From SCUD01 sp036824505 (GTDB lineage Bacteria > Pseudomonadota > Gammaproteobacteria > Steroidobacterales > Steroidobacteraceae), in assembly GCA_036824505.1 (NCBI GenBank), contig DAITAA010000001.1:137857-201856 (forward strand): 64,000 nucleotides of DNA. The letters are read 5' to 3'. Made by a program: the position numbers and the translations under genes. The notes beneath the pieces were generated by a model. The model did no database searches. It was given only the letters and a program-made list of their open reading frames with translations, and was not told the origin of the DNA. This document shows, piece after piece, positions 7,834 through 16,215 of this stretch (positions are counted from its first letter, which is position 1; the number at the start of each line of letters is the position of its first letter).

Positions 7834-9150
7834 ATGGAAACGGACAGCGCGGCGCTCGCTCGCGATCGTGCTGCCGGTCGTCATCCTGCTGATCATCTAC
7901 CTGAGCTGGCTGCTATTCCGCCAGACAGCACCCCGTCGCGCCGCGAAGCGTTCCGCTTCTGGCTGAAGCTCGGCTTGATCTCGTTTGGTGGCCCGGCCGG
8001 GCAGATCGCGATCATGCACCGCGAAATCGTCGAACGGCGAAACTGGCTCGCCGAACGGCCATTCATGAACGCGCTGAACTTCTGCATGCTGCTGCCGGGA
8101 CCCGAGGCCCTGCAGCTCGCGATTTATCTGGGCTGGCGGTTTCATGGCGCATTGGGCGGCGTCGTCGCGGGCTTGTGTTTCATCGTGCCGGCGGCTGCGT
8201 TGCTGCTCGGACTTTCTTTCGTCTACGCGGTGCATGGCTCGGTGCCCATGATTGCAGCGCTCCTGTTCGGTCTGCAGGCGACGGTCATCGCACTCGTGCT
8301 GCAGGCGCTCTGGCGTATCGGGCGCCGTGCGTTGTCGGCTCCGACGCATTTCCTGATCGCGGCCGTTGCCTGGGCAGTGATGACCTGGAAGCTCGCGCCG
8401 TTCCCGATGCTGCTGCTCGCGGCGGCGTTCGCGGGCGCATTGATGCGACGGGCAGCACCGCAACCGGCCCCGGTCACCGCAATCTCGTTTCCCTGGCGCC
8501 CGCTGGTCGCCGGCATCGCGCTCTGGGCGATTCCCGCTGCCGTGGTGCTCTCGCTGACCGGGCGGGATTCTCTTTTCACGCAGGTCTACGGTTTCTTCAC
8601 GAGCGCCGCACTCGTCACCTTCGGTGGCGCCTATGCGGTGCTCGCCTGGGTCAGCCAGCAGGCGGTCGAGGTCCACGGCTGGCTCACACAGGCGCAGACG
8701 GTGACCGGTCTCGCGCTCGCCGAAACGACGCCCGGGCCATTGATCATCGTGCTGCAGTTCATCGGCTTCATGGCGGGCTGGAATGCACCGGGAGCGGCGG
8801 GCCCGGCTGCAACCGCGACGACGACCGCGTTGCTCGCGTCCTGGGCGACATTCCTGCCGTCCTTTGTCTTCATTTTGGTTGGCGCGCCCTATGTCGAACG
8901 CCTGACCGCGATCCCGCGGCTTGCGAGCGCGCTCGCCGGCATCACGGCGGCGGCGGTCGGCGTGATCGCGAGTCTCGCGGGGGTGTTCGCAACGGCCGTA
9001 TTCTTCCCCGCCGGGCCCGCCGCACCGGAGTGGCGCGCAGTCGCGATTGCGGCGGTGGCGCTCCTGCTGCTCCTGCGCACCCGCCTCGACGTGCTCTGGA
9101 TCATCGCCGGCGGCGCGCTGGCGGGATTTCTGGTAGGTTTTCTGAAATGA
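7834..9150 (+). CDS. chrA: Chromate transporter, ChrA family
   Basis: The protein (up to 438 residues) has two homologous CHR domains, each beginning with the family motif (FWLKLGLISFGGPAGQIA near the start and SAALVTFGGAYAVLAWV in the second half), and about ten membrane helices. ChrA proteins expel chromate. The first 35-40 residues from the ATG at 7834 do not look like ChrA and are poorly supported by codon-position bias; the true start may be nearer 7900. The stop overlaps the glyoxalase start. Confidence 0.85.
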   Translation: METDSAALARDRAAGRHPADHLPELAAIPPDSTPSRREAFRFWLKLGLISFGGPAGQIAIMHREIVERRNWLAERPFMNALNFCMLLPGPEALQLAIYLGWRFHGALGGVVAGLCFIVPAAALLLGLSFVYAVHGSVPMIAALLFGLQATVIALVLQALWRIGRRALSAPTHFLIAAVAWAVMTWKLAPFPMLLLAAAFAGALMRRAAPQPAPVTAISFPWRPLVAGIALWAIPAAVVLSLTGRDSLFTQVYGFFTSAALVTFGGAYAVLAWVSQQAVEVHGWLTQAQTVTGLALAETTPGPLIIVLQFIGFMAGWNAPGAAGPAATATTTALLASWATFLPSFVFILVGAPYVERLTAIPRLASALAGITAAAVGVIASLAGVFATAVFFPAGPAAPEWRAVAIAAVALLLLLRTRLDVLWIIAGGALAGFLVGFLK

Positions 9151-9566
9151 AATACCTGCATACGATGGTCCGGGTCACCGACCTCGACCGCTCGATCGAT
9201 TTCTACTGCAAGCATCTTGGCCTTCGCGAGTTGCGCCGCCAAGTCAATGAACGCGGCCGGTACACGCTCGTATTCCTCGCGGCACCTGGCGACGATGGGG
9301 CGCAGGTCGAGCTGACCTGGAACTGGGATCCGGAGCAGTACACGATGGGCCGCGCCTTCGGCCATCTCGCTTACGAGGTGGACGACATCTACGCGCTGTG
9401 TTCGAAGTTGATGGCCGCCGGCATCACGATCAACCGTCCGCCGCGCGACGGGCACATGGCTTTCGTGCGCTCGCCCGACAATGTATCGATCGAGTTGCTG
9501 CAGAGGGGCGAAGCGTTGCCGCCCAGGGAACCCTGGGCGTCCATGCCGAATACCGGAGTCTGGTAG
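9147..9566 (+). CDS. Glyoxalase I-like lactoylglutathione lyase (VOC family)
   Basis: A 139-residue VOC protein. Metal ligands expected for GloA are present: His5 (LHTMVRV), the Glu of QVELTWNW, the His of FGHLAYEV and the Glu of SIELLQ. NKR-like substrate residues occur near YCKHLGLRELRR. It should convert the methylglyoxal-glutathione hemithioacetal to lactoylglutathione. The ATG at 9147 overlaps the chrA stop by four bases, so it is the last gene of the amine oxidase-GST-chrA-gloA cluster. Its GloA-like name fits but orthology was not tested. Confidence 0.9.
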   Translation: MKYLHTMVRVTDLDRSIDFYCKHLGLRELRRQVNERGRYTLVFLAAPGDDGAQVELTWNWDPEQYTMGRAFGHLAYEVDDIYALCSKLMAAGITINRPPRDGHMAFVRSPDNVSIELLQRGEALPPREPWASMPNTGVW

Positions 9567-9578
9567 GCCGGAGAAATC

Positions 9579-10007
9579 TCAGCCGGCGATGTAGCGCCTG
9601 AGATCGTCGATTTCGTGGCGCTGCTCGTCGATGACAGCCTTCACGCAGTCTCCGATCGAAATCACGCCGATCAGTTCGCCGTTCTCGACCACCGGCAGGT
9701 GGCGGATGCGCTTGTCGGTCATCAACATCATGCAGTCATTGACGGTGTTCTGCGGTGCGACGTGAATGACCGGCGAACTCATGATGGTGGCGACCTTGGT
9801 TTCCGTGGAATTGCGGCCCATCAGCACGACCTTGCGTGCGTAATCCCGCTCCGAGACGATCCCGACCAGCCGGCCGCCGGAGAGCACGGGCAGCGCGCCG
9901 ACAAAATGGTCGGCCATCAGCTGGATCGCGGTGCGAACCGGGTCCTCGGTGTCAATGGTGTGAATGCCGCGCGGCTTGCTGTCGAGCAGTTGCTTGACGG
10001 TGCGCAT
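9579..10007 (-). CDS. CBS-domain pair protein
   Basis: The 142-residue protein is two tandem CBS motifs (roughly 10-65 and 75-130) with typical ends (GRLVGIVSERDY and GELIGVISIGD). Such stand-alone pairs bind adenine nucleotides and regulate partner proteins. The ATG at 10007 follows a strong GGGGG ribosome site; the upstream in-frame extension was rejected. It is separate from the neighbouring epimerase gene by about 70 bases. Confidence 0.93.
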   Translation of the reverse strand: MRTVKQLLDSKPRGIHTIDTEDPVRTAIQLMADHFVGALPVLSGGRLVGIVSERDYARKVVLMGRNSTETKVATIMSSPVIHVAPQNTVNDCMMLMTDKRIRHLPVVENGELIGVISIGDCVKAVIDEQRHEIDDLRRYIAG

Positions 10008-10078
10008 GTGGCCCCCTCGGTACTGGCCTGACCGGGGCATCTTACGCCCGATCACGGACGGCACAACCAGCGCAGCGC

Positions 10079-11173
10079 TCAGGCCGGTTTTCGCGCGTGC
10101 CAGGCCGCCAACAGCCTCGTTTCCTGCTCGACCGAAAGCCCTGACCGCAGCTGCGCCTGTCTTTCGGGTGGCCGGGTCGCGTGCCAGGCGAGCGTATCGC
10201 GGACCGTCTCGTCAAGCGGGCGGGATCGCAGGCCCTCCGCCACCGAACGCGTGATGCCCGTCAGGGAGGCCCCGGCCTCCGCGCCGTGCATCGGCCCCCA
10301 TGGCGCGAAGTTCATCTCTTCGGGCTTCAGCTGCTGCGCGAGGAAGTCCTCATCGATCCACGTGAACCGGGTGTCAGCGCCCGAGACGCTCTTGCTGGTG
10401 TCGATCATGCCGCCCATGGTGAGCGCACCGGGCGGCGTGACGGCATTGAAGAAGCCGTCCACGCGACGCTCGACGAGATCCAGCATGAAACGCGCCAGGT
10501 CGCGGACGTCGATGATCTGGATCGGATCGGCGGGCGTGCCCGGCACCGCCATCTCGCCGCCGCGCGCCACGCGCACCGGCCAGTAGGTGAAGCGATCGGT
10601 CGGGTCCAGCGGACCGACGATATAGCCCGGACGCACGATGGACGAGCGTGAGCCGAAGGCCTGCCGCACGTAATCCTCGCAGAGCGCCTTCATCGGGCCG
10701 TAGGTGTCGTTGGTGACCTGTTCCTCGTCGGGATTCGCGAGCACGCCGCGGGGCGATGACTCGTCGTTCGGCTTCAGGAAGCTTGCATAAGCGGAGATGC
10801 TCGAGATGTAGAGGCAGTAGCCGGTGTTTGGCGCGAGAAGGTCCGACGACATCTTCTCGTATTTCGGAATGTAGCCAGTGTTATCAACGACCGCGTCCCA
10901 GCTGCGACCCTTCAGCGAATCGAGCTGGCCCTTGCGGTCCCCGAGCAGGGTCTCGACATTCTCGACTTCGGCATCGCGCTTGCCGCGGTTGAAGTGCGTG
11001 ACCGAGAAGCCGCGCGCGAGTGCCTGCTCGGTCAGGTGCGGGCCGATGAAGCCGGTGCCGCCGAGGATCAGCAGCGTTTTGCGCTTCTGTTCGCCTGCCA
11101 CGAGCCGGCTGGCGGCGATAGCGAGCGCCATTCCGGCGCCGGCCTTGAGGATGCTGCGTCGGGTCCTGTTCAT
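10079..11173 (-). CDS. NAD-dependent epimerase/dehydratase family protein with Tat signal
   Basis: A 364-residue Rossmann protein with an N-terminal twin-arginine-type signal (RTRRSILKAGAGMALAIAAS), nucleotide motif LILGGTGFIGPHL (GxxGxxG), and a catalytic Tyr-Lys-like segment near NDTYGPMKALCE. The combination of Tat signal and isoflavone reductase/epimerase-like fold is known for exported dehydrogenase-like proteins. Substrate cannot be assigned. Start chosen at ATG 11173 because it begins the signal. Confidence 0.85.
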   Translation of the reverse strand: MNRTRRSILKAGAGMALAIAASRLVAGEQKRKTLLILGGTGFIGPHLTEQALARGFSVTHFNRGKRDAEVENVETLLGDRKGQLDSLKGRSWDAVVDNTGYIPKYEKMSSDLLAPNTGYCLYISSISAYASFLKPNDESSPRGVLANPDEEQVTNDTYGPMKALCEDYVRQAFGSRSSIVRPGYIVGPLDPTDRFTYWPVRVARGGEMAVPGTPADPIQIIDVRDLARFMLDLVERRVDGFFNAVTPPGALTMGGMIDTSKSVSGADTRFTWIDEDFLAQQLKPEEMNFAPWGPMHGAEAGASLTGITRSVAEGLRSRPLDETVRDTLAWHATRPPERQAQLRSGLSVEQETRLLAAWHARKPA

Positions 11174-11187
11174 GTTTGCTCCGTCTG

Positions 11188-13230
11188 CTAGCGTGCGCCG
11201 GCTGGCGCGTAATGCGCCAGCCAGTCCCTGACTTCCTGGTACCAATACAGCGAATTCTGCCGCTTCAGAATCCAGTGATTCTCATCCGGGAAATACACGA
11301 GTCGGCTCTCGACGCCGCGATTCTGCAGCGTGTTGAACAACTCGATGCCGTTGTTGAGCGGCACGCGCTGGTCGAGCTGGCCGTGGATCACGAGCGTCGG
11401 GGTCACGAAATTGCCGGCAAAAGTGCTCGGCGAATAGCGCGCGAATTCCTCGGGCCGCTCCCAGGCCTCGAAGAAGCGCCGCTTGCCGGCGCCGTAGTCC
11501 GCGCCGTATTGAGTGTACTCGCTGTACACGGCGGCGTGCGCGACCAGCGCCTTGAATGGATGCGGCTTGCCATTCAGCGTCGCGGCCAGGAAGCCGCCGA
11601 AGCTGCCGCCGCCGGCGATCATGCGGTCGCGGTCGATCCACGGCTTCGACTGGAACCATTCGGCCGCGTGGATCGTGTCCTGGTAGGGCTTGGTGATGTG
11701 GTCCGGGTTGATGGAGTCCGTGAATGCCTGGCCGAATCCGCTGGATCCGTGGAAATTGTGCCAGGCGACGACGTAGCCCCAACCGGCGAAGACCTGCGCA
11801 TTCCAGCGGAATGTCCAGGCATCGGTGATGCCGTTGTGGGGCCCGCCGTGCAACAGCAGGTATAGCGGATATTTCTTTCCGGGATCGAAGCCGGGCGGGT
11901 AGATGACCCACATCTGGATGTCTTCGCCGCCCGAGCCCGTGTAGGTCACGCTCTCGACTTCTCCGAATGCAACGCCTTGGAGCAGCGAGTCATTGAGATC
12001 GGAGAGTTTCGTGGCGCTGCCGTCGCGAAGGTTGATGCGCACGAGGGTCGGCGGTTCGCTGAATGACTGGCGGATTCCTACGAGCGTCGCGGGCGAGCCG
12101 GCGACGGCAAGGCCCGAAAAGCTCGAGCTCCTGGTCACGGGCGCATGCCGGCCATCTGCAATGTCGATGCGATGAACCCGCTGTGTCCCGGCATCGTCGA
12201 TCGCCGCGTAAAGACTCCTTGAGTCCGGTGCCCAGACCATTCCGTTCAGTGACCGATCCCAGCCCGCCGCTATCCGCCGGTGCGCATCGTTCTTCCGGTC
12301 CACGAGCCAGGCTTGGTAGGAATCGCCATAAAACCCCTTGATAGTCTGGCGCGCATGCAGCAGCCAGCGGCCGTCTGGGCTATATGCCGGATTTTCGTCA
12401 TCCGCGGAATTGTCGGACGTCAGGTTTCGCGCCTTGCCGCCCGTAGCCGGCACGACGAAGACGTCGAAATTCTGGTCCACGCCGGTCGGATCGGTGTCGG
12501 CGACGAATGCGATCTCGTTGCCGTCTGGTGAGATGTCATAGGCACTGCCGTCAAGCTCCAGTCGCGTCAGCTCGAAACCGGTGCCGAGCGTGACGGCGGT
12601 GGGCACGCCGCCCTCCAGGGGAATCGAGAAGATGTGAGCCTGGCGGTCGTCAATCCAGTGATCCCAGTGGCTGATCGGCGGCCGGGTCCAGGCTTTCGCC
12701 GTCATCTTTGATTTCTGCCGCTCCTCGAGGCGCTCGCCCGCCTTCTTCCAGTCCGCCAGGTCGGGCCAGACGCGCGATATGAAGGCGATGCGCTTCGAAT
12801 CCGGAAACCACTTCGGCGCCGAGACGCCGGTCGGCACCTCGCCGACCCGGATCGCCTCGCCACCATCGGTCGGGATGACGTAGAGCTGCGATTCCTTGTC
12901 CTCGCTGCGCTTGGCGACGAAGGCGATCCAGCGTCCGTCCGGGCTCCAGGCCGCTTCCGATTCCTTGCCTGGCATGCTGGTCAGGCGGCGCGATGCGCCC
13001 CCCGAGGTGGCGACCAAATACAGGTCCGCTTCGCCCTTGTCCTGTTCATCGTCGTAGAAGGTCACCGGAAAAACGGCCTGCTGGCCGTCGTGCGACAACG
13101 CCGGGTCACCGATCCGCTGGATCTTCCACATCGTCTCGGCACTCAGGGGCGCCGTGGCGACATCCGCGGCCAGGGCCGCGAATGAGGTAACGGCGAACGG
13201 GGCGATGATCCATCTTGCGGCAGGCGGCAT
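11188..13230 (-). CDS. S9-family serine peptidase (acylaminoacyl/dipeptidyl peptidase type), exported
   Basis: The 680-residue protein has a signal peptide (MPPAARWIIAPFAVTSFAALA), a WD40-like beta-propeller (TolB-type repeats such as SPDGRWIAFVAKR) and a C-terminal alpha/beta hydrolase domain. The nucleophile elbow GGGSFGGF, the Asp region (HGQLDQRVP) and the His of DENHWI are visible, so the triad looks complete. These enzymes cleave small peptides. The gene lies 15 bp from the epimerase gene on the same strand and may precede it in an operon. Confidence 0.92.
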   Translation of the reverse strand: MPPAARWIIAPFAVTSFAALAADVATAPLSAETMWKIQRIGDPALSHDGQQAVFPVTFYDDEQDKGEADLYLVATSGGASRRLTSMPGKESEAAWSPDGRWIAFVAKRSEDKESQLYVIPTDGGEAIRVGEVPTGVSAPKWFPDSKRIAFISRVWPDLADWKKAGERLEERQKSKMTAKAWTRPPISHWDHWIDDRQAHIFSIPLEGGVPTAVTLGTGFELTRLELDGSAYDISPDGNEIAFVADTDPTGVDQNFDVFVVPATGGKARNLTSDNSADDENPAYSPDGRWLLHARQTIKGFYGDSYQAWLVDRKNDAHRRIAAGWDRSLNGMVWAPDSRSLYAAIDDAGTQRVHRIDIADGRHAPVTRSSSFSGLAVAGSPATLVGIRQSFSEPPTLVRINLRDGSATKLSDLNDSLLQGVAFGEVESVTYTGSGGEDIQMWVIYPPGFDPGKKYPLYLLLHGGPHNGITDAWTFRWNAQVFAGWGYVVAWHNFHGSSGFGQAFTDSINPDHITKPYQDTIHAAEWFQSKPWIDRDRMIAGGGSFGGFLAATLNGKPHPFKALVAHAAVYSEYTQYGADYGAGKRRFFEAWERPEEFARYSPSTFAGNFVTPTLVIHGQLDQRVPLNNGIELFNTLQNRGVESRLVYFPDENHWILKRQNSLYWYQEVRDWLAHYAPAGAR

Positions 13231-13363
13231 CGGGATGTTCTCCGGCACCGCCTGGCGCGGTGACCATACATCGGCCGCCGATTCTGACGGCCGGCGCATG
13301 GCACTTGCAAACCGGATTCGACCAGACGTTGCGCGCGGGCGGCGATTGGCTGACAGTGGCGCC

Positions 13364-13711
13364 ATGCGTGATCTCGAGGAACTGAAGCAGCGCCTGCGCG
13401 CTTTTGTCGCGGAACGCGACTGGGACCAGTTCCACAGCCCCAAGAACCTGTCGATGGCCCTTTCCGTGGAAGCCGCCGAACTGGTCGAGCTGTTCCAGTG
13501 GCTGACGGAAGCGGAGAGTGCGGCGCTCGATGCCGACCGCCGTCAGCGCGCCGCCGAGGAGCTCGCCGACGTCCTGGTCTATCTGGTCCGGATCGCCGAC
13601 CGGCTCGACATCGATCTGCTGCAGGCCGCCGCGCAAAAACTGGAACGCAACGCGGTCAAGTACCCGGCCGAACGCGTACGCGGCCAGTCGCGCAAGTACG
13701 ACGAGTACTGA
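13364..13711 (+). CDS. MazG-like nucleotide pyrophosphohydrolase
   Basis: The 115-residue protein is an all-alpha NTP pyrophosphatase of the dCTPase/MazG type. Visible is the metal-binding pattern ExxE...ExxD (AAELVELFQW then AAEELADVLVYL) with HSPKNLSMALSVEAAEL before it. These enzymes hydrolyse non-canonical or excess nucleoside triphosphates. The ATG at 13364 fits the family length; a longer frame reaches 13154 but encodes unlikely sequence overlapping the divergent S9 peptidase region. Confidence 0.9.
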   Translation: MRDLEELKQRLRAFVAERDWDQFHSPKNLSMALSVEAAELVELFQWLTEAESAALDADRRQRAAEELADVLVYLVRIADRLDIDLLQAAAQKLERNAVKYPAERVRGQSRKYDEY

Positions 13712-13744
13712 ACGCGCTCGACGCCGAGGCGGTGATGACTCCGT

Positions 13745-14326
13745 TCATGCCGGCGGCGGCGCAGGCGGTACGGGTGCCGCCACTGGTTCGGCGGGTGCTT
13801 CAACCTGGCGCTGCAGGAACCAGTGAGTTGAGCCCAGTTCCTTGGGTCCGACATAGTGGAACCACCGGTGCTCGATGCGGTCGGCCGAAACAAACCGGAT
13901 TTCGCCCTGGTGAACATGCCCGTCCAGCTCCGGATCGAACCCGGTGCCGCCGGCGAACTCGAGCAGCATGAGCTCGGCGGTTGATTTGTCGCCAAGGCGG
14001 TAGCTGGGCTGGTTTCCGGCCGCGCAATAGTGCGTCGCCTGCAGCTTGCCATTGGCAAGGTAATAGACCGTCACCATTTCAAAAGACTTGCCGGGATTCT
14101 GGTGCTCGATGACGGCTTTGCCGTCACTCACGACCTCGTAACGCACGGTCACCGGAGGGCCCTCTAGCGGATCCTCCATCATGCCGGTCCAGGTACCGGC
14201 CAGCGACTTGAGCCGCTCGTAGGTCGCGGCATGATCTGGACCATCCGCTCGCACTGCTCCAGCGTAAAACAGGCAAATTGCCAGGGTCAGGGTGGCAGTC
14301 AGGACTGTGCGCAGGGTCTTTGGCAT
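13745..14326 (-). CDS. Exported lipocalin-like/DUF1579-type protein with Pro-rich tail
   Basis: A 193-residue protein with signal peptide (MPKTLRTVLTATLTLAICLFYAGAVRA) and a beta-rich domain beginning with LKSLAGTWTGMMEDPLEG, similar in style to DUF1579/THAP4-like calycin barrels. It ends in an Ala/Pro tail. The ATG at 14326 is preceded by GGAGG. No enzyme motif is visible; function unknown. Confidence 0.7.
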   Translation of the reverse strand: MPKTLRTVLTATLTLAICLFYAGAVRADGPDHAATYERLKSLAGTWTGMMEDPLEGPPVTVRYEVVSDGKAVIEHQNPGKSFEMVTVYYLANGKLQATHYCAAGNQPSYRLGDKSTAELMLLEFAGGTGFDPELDGHVHQGEIRFVSADRIEHRWFHYVGPKELGSTHWFLQRQVEAPAEPVAAPVPPAPPPA

Positions 14327-14378
14327 GGCGGCCTCCTTCATGCACGATGATACTAGGACTGATTCCGATGGAGCAGGC

Positions 14379-14915
14379 ATGGCAGCAAAGAGCCGCAAAG
14401 CGGGAGCAGTATTACTGCGGCGCATGTATGTGGACTGCCGCTACGGCCAGTTGCACCTTACAACCGCCTTCCCGCCGAGCGGCGGCTTCAACGAACAGAC
14501 GACACTCGTCTTCCTGCATGCCGACGGCGGCACCGGCGCAGATTTCAATTCCTGCGGGAAGCTGCTGGGATCCGATCGATCGGTCTATGCGCCGGACCTG
14601 CCGGGCAGCGGCGCTTCCGACGGTCCTTCGGGCCACTTGACGGTCGCGAAGCTGGCACTCGCGATCGTCGATCTGATCGATCAGCTGCGCTTGCGCCAGC
14701 TGGACCTGATCGGTTGCGGCCGCGGCGCGCTGGTCGCCTTTGAGCTCGCAACACTCCGGCCCCCCGAAGTCCGTCGATTGGTTATCGCGGGCAACCAGCA
14801 GCCGCAGGCCATGCCCGCGCAACCAATGCTGCATCTCGTTGAAGATTCCGCGGCGCTGTTCCAGGAACCCATCGCGCCGCAGGTCGCGCGGATCCGGAAA
14901 TTCCTCGATCACTGA
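14379..14915 (+). CDS. Short alpha/beta-hydrolase-fold protein lacking the nucleophile Ser
   Basis: About 178 residues from the ATG at 14379 (an alternative ATG lies at 14424). The fold is recognisable by LVFLHADGGTGADFN (oxyanion region), APDLPGSGASD and the elbow LIGCGRGALVAFELA. In active hydrolases the elbow is GxSxG; here the central residue is Gly, so the usual nucleophile is missing. The C-terminal cap and His region are also absent, making it about 80 residues shorter than typical. It may be a degenerate or non-catalytic protein. Confidence 0.65.
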   Translation: MAAKSRKAGAVLLRRMYVDCRYGQLHLTTAFPPSGGFNEQTTLVFLHADGGTGADFNSCGKLLGSDRSVYAPDLPGSGASDGPSGHLTVAKLALAIVDLIDQLRLRQLDLIGCGRGALVAFELATLRPPEVRRLVIAGNQQPQAMPAQPMLHLVEDSAALFQEPIAPQVARIRKFLDH

Positions 14916-16084
14916 GCCCGCTGCCGGCGGGCGGCGATCGCAAGCGAGAGCGGGACCGCAGCCAGCAGCGGCAGTGTCGCGAGGTTGAGGCGTTCCCAGC
15001 CGATCGTCGCGAGCGCAACGCCCGCCATCAACGACGCGACTGCCTGGGTCCCGAATACCATGAAATCATTCAGGCTCTGTACCTGGATGCGTTCCTGCGG
15101 CCGATAAGTGCTGGTGAGCAGCGTCGTGCCGGCGATGAACAGCAGGTTCCAGCCGGCACCCAGCAGCACGAGTGCCCAGCCATAGTGCAGCACGCTGTGC
15201 CCGATGAAAGCAGCGACGGCCACGCAGGCAGACATCAGCAACGCGCCCGCGATCATGACCGGGCGGATGCCAAATCGCGTGATGATCCAGCCGCTCGCAA
15301 GCGATGGCAGGTACATGGCGAGCAGATGGCCCTGGATGACCCGCTTGGTCGCGACTTCATCGTGCAGGTCGATTACGTGCATGCTGATCGGCGTCGCCGT
15401 CATGATGAAACTCATGACTGCATACGAAACCAGGGCCGCCAGCACCGCGATGCGGAAGTCCGGCTGCATCGCGATCCTGGAAAGCGGTCGTGGCGGCCGC
15501 GTATCCCGGGCTGCCTCGTGTGTCGAAACCGGAGTCAGTACGAGCAGGATGGCCGCGAGCGCGTACAGACCGCTGCCGACGAAGAAGGATCCTGCGTAGT
15601 GCGAGCCCTCGACGATGTCAGCGAAGCGCACGGCAATCTCCGGGCCGAGCCATGCGGCGCCGAGCGCCCCGCTCATGACGATTGCGATCGCCTTGCTGGC
15701 GCGCGCGGGGGTCACGTACTCGACCGCCGCGAAGCGGTATTGCATGACCATCGCGTTGTTGGCGCCAAGCAACATTGCGGCAGTGCAAAAAACCCAGAAA
15801 TTGGAAGCCTGGATGCCAAGTCCGGCGGCGATGCAACCGAGGCTGGCCAGCAGCGCAGTGACGAGAAATGCCGGGCGCCGTCCGATACGGCGTATCAGCG
15901 CACCGGCCGGCAACACGCTTGCCGCAAGCCCGATGATCAACACCGATTGCGGCAGGGTCGCGAGCGCAGGCGCCGGGGCCAGCTCGGCGCCGATGATGCC
16001 GCCCAGCAGGACCACCAGGAAACTACCCGACATGCATAAAGCCTGGGTCGCCGACAGCATCCAGACCTGTTGCATGGACGCCAT
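14909..16084 (-). CDS. MFS transporter
   Basis: A 391-residue, 12-helix major facilitator protein. The motif A-like loop GALIRRIGRRPAFLV follows helix 2 and the second-half equivalent GWIITRFGIRPVMIAG is present. Substrate not predictable from sequence. The ATG at 16084 (MASMQQVWML) was chosen over an upstream start. It converges with the hydrolase-like gene with a seven-base overlap of their 3' ends. Confidence 0.88.
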   Translation of the reverse strand: MASMQQVWMLSATQALCMSGSFLVVLLGGIIGAELAPAPALATLPQSVLIIGLAASVLPAGALIRRIGRRPAFLVTALLASLGCIAAGLGIQASNFWVFCTAAMLLGANNAMVMQYRFAAVEYVTPARASKAIAIVMSGALGAAWLGPEIAVRFADIVEGSHYAGSFFVGSGLYALAAILLVLTPVSTHEAARDTRPPRPLSRIAMQPDFRIAVLAALVSYAVMSFIMTATPISMHVIDLHDEVATKRVIQGHLLAMYLPSLASGWIITRFGIRPVMIAGALLMSACVAVAAFIGHSVLHYGWALVLLGAGWNLLFIAGTTLLTSTYRPQERIQVQSLNDFMVFGTQAVASLMAGVALATIGWERLNLATLPLLAAVPLSLAIAARRQRAQ

Positions 16085-16215
16085 CTTACACTGCCCTTTC
16101 AATGGGTTACGAACGCCTGTGACGGGGCTCACTGTTTGCGGGAGGGGGCTCCGGGATACTGCACAAGTGGCGGACCGCCGCCTTGCGACATATCACAGCC
16201 GGCCAGCGCGGTAAC

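Noticed and set aside
11176..11865. 229-residue plus-strand frame
   Set aside because: Antisense to the S9 peptidase domain with no motif of its own.
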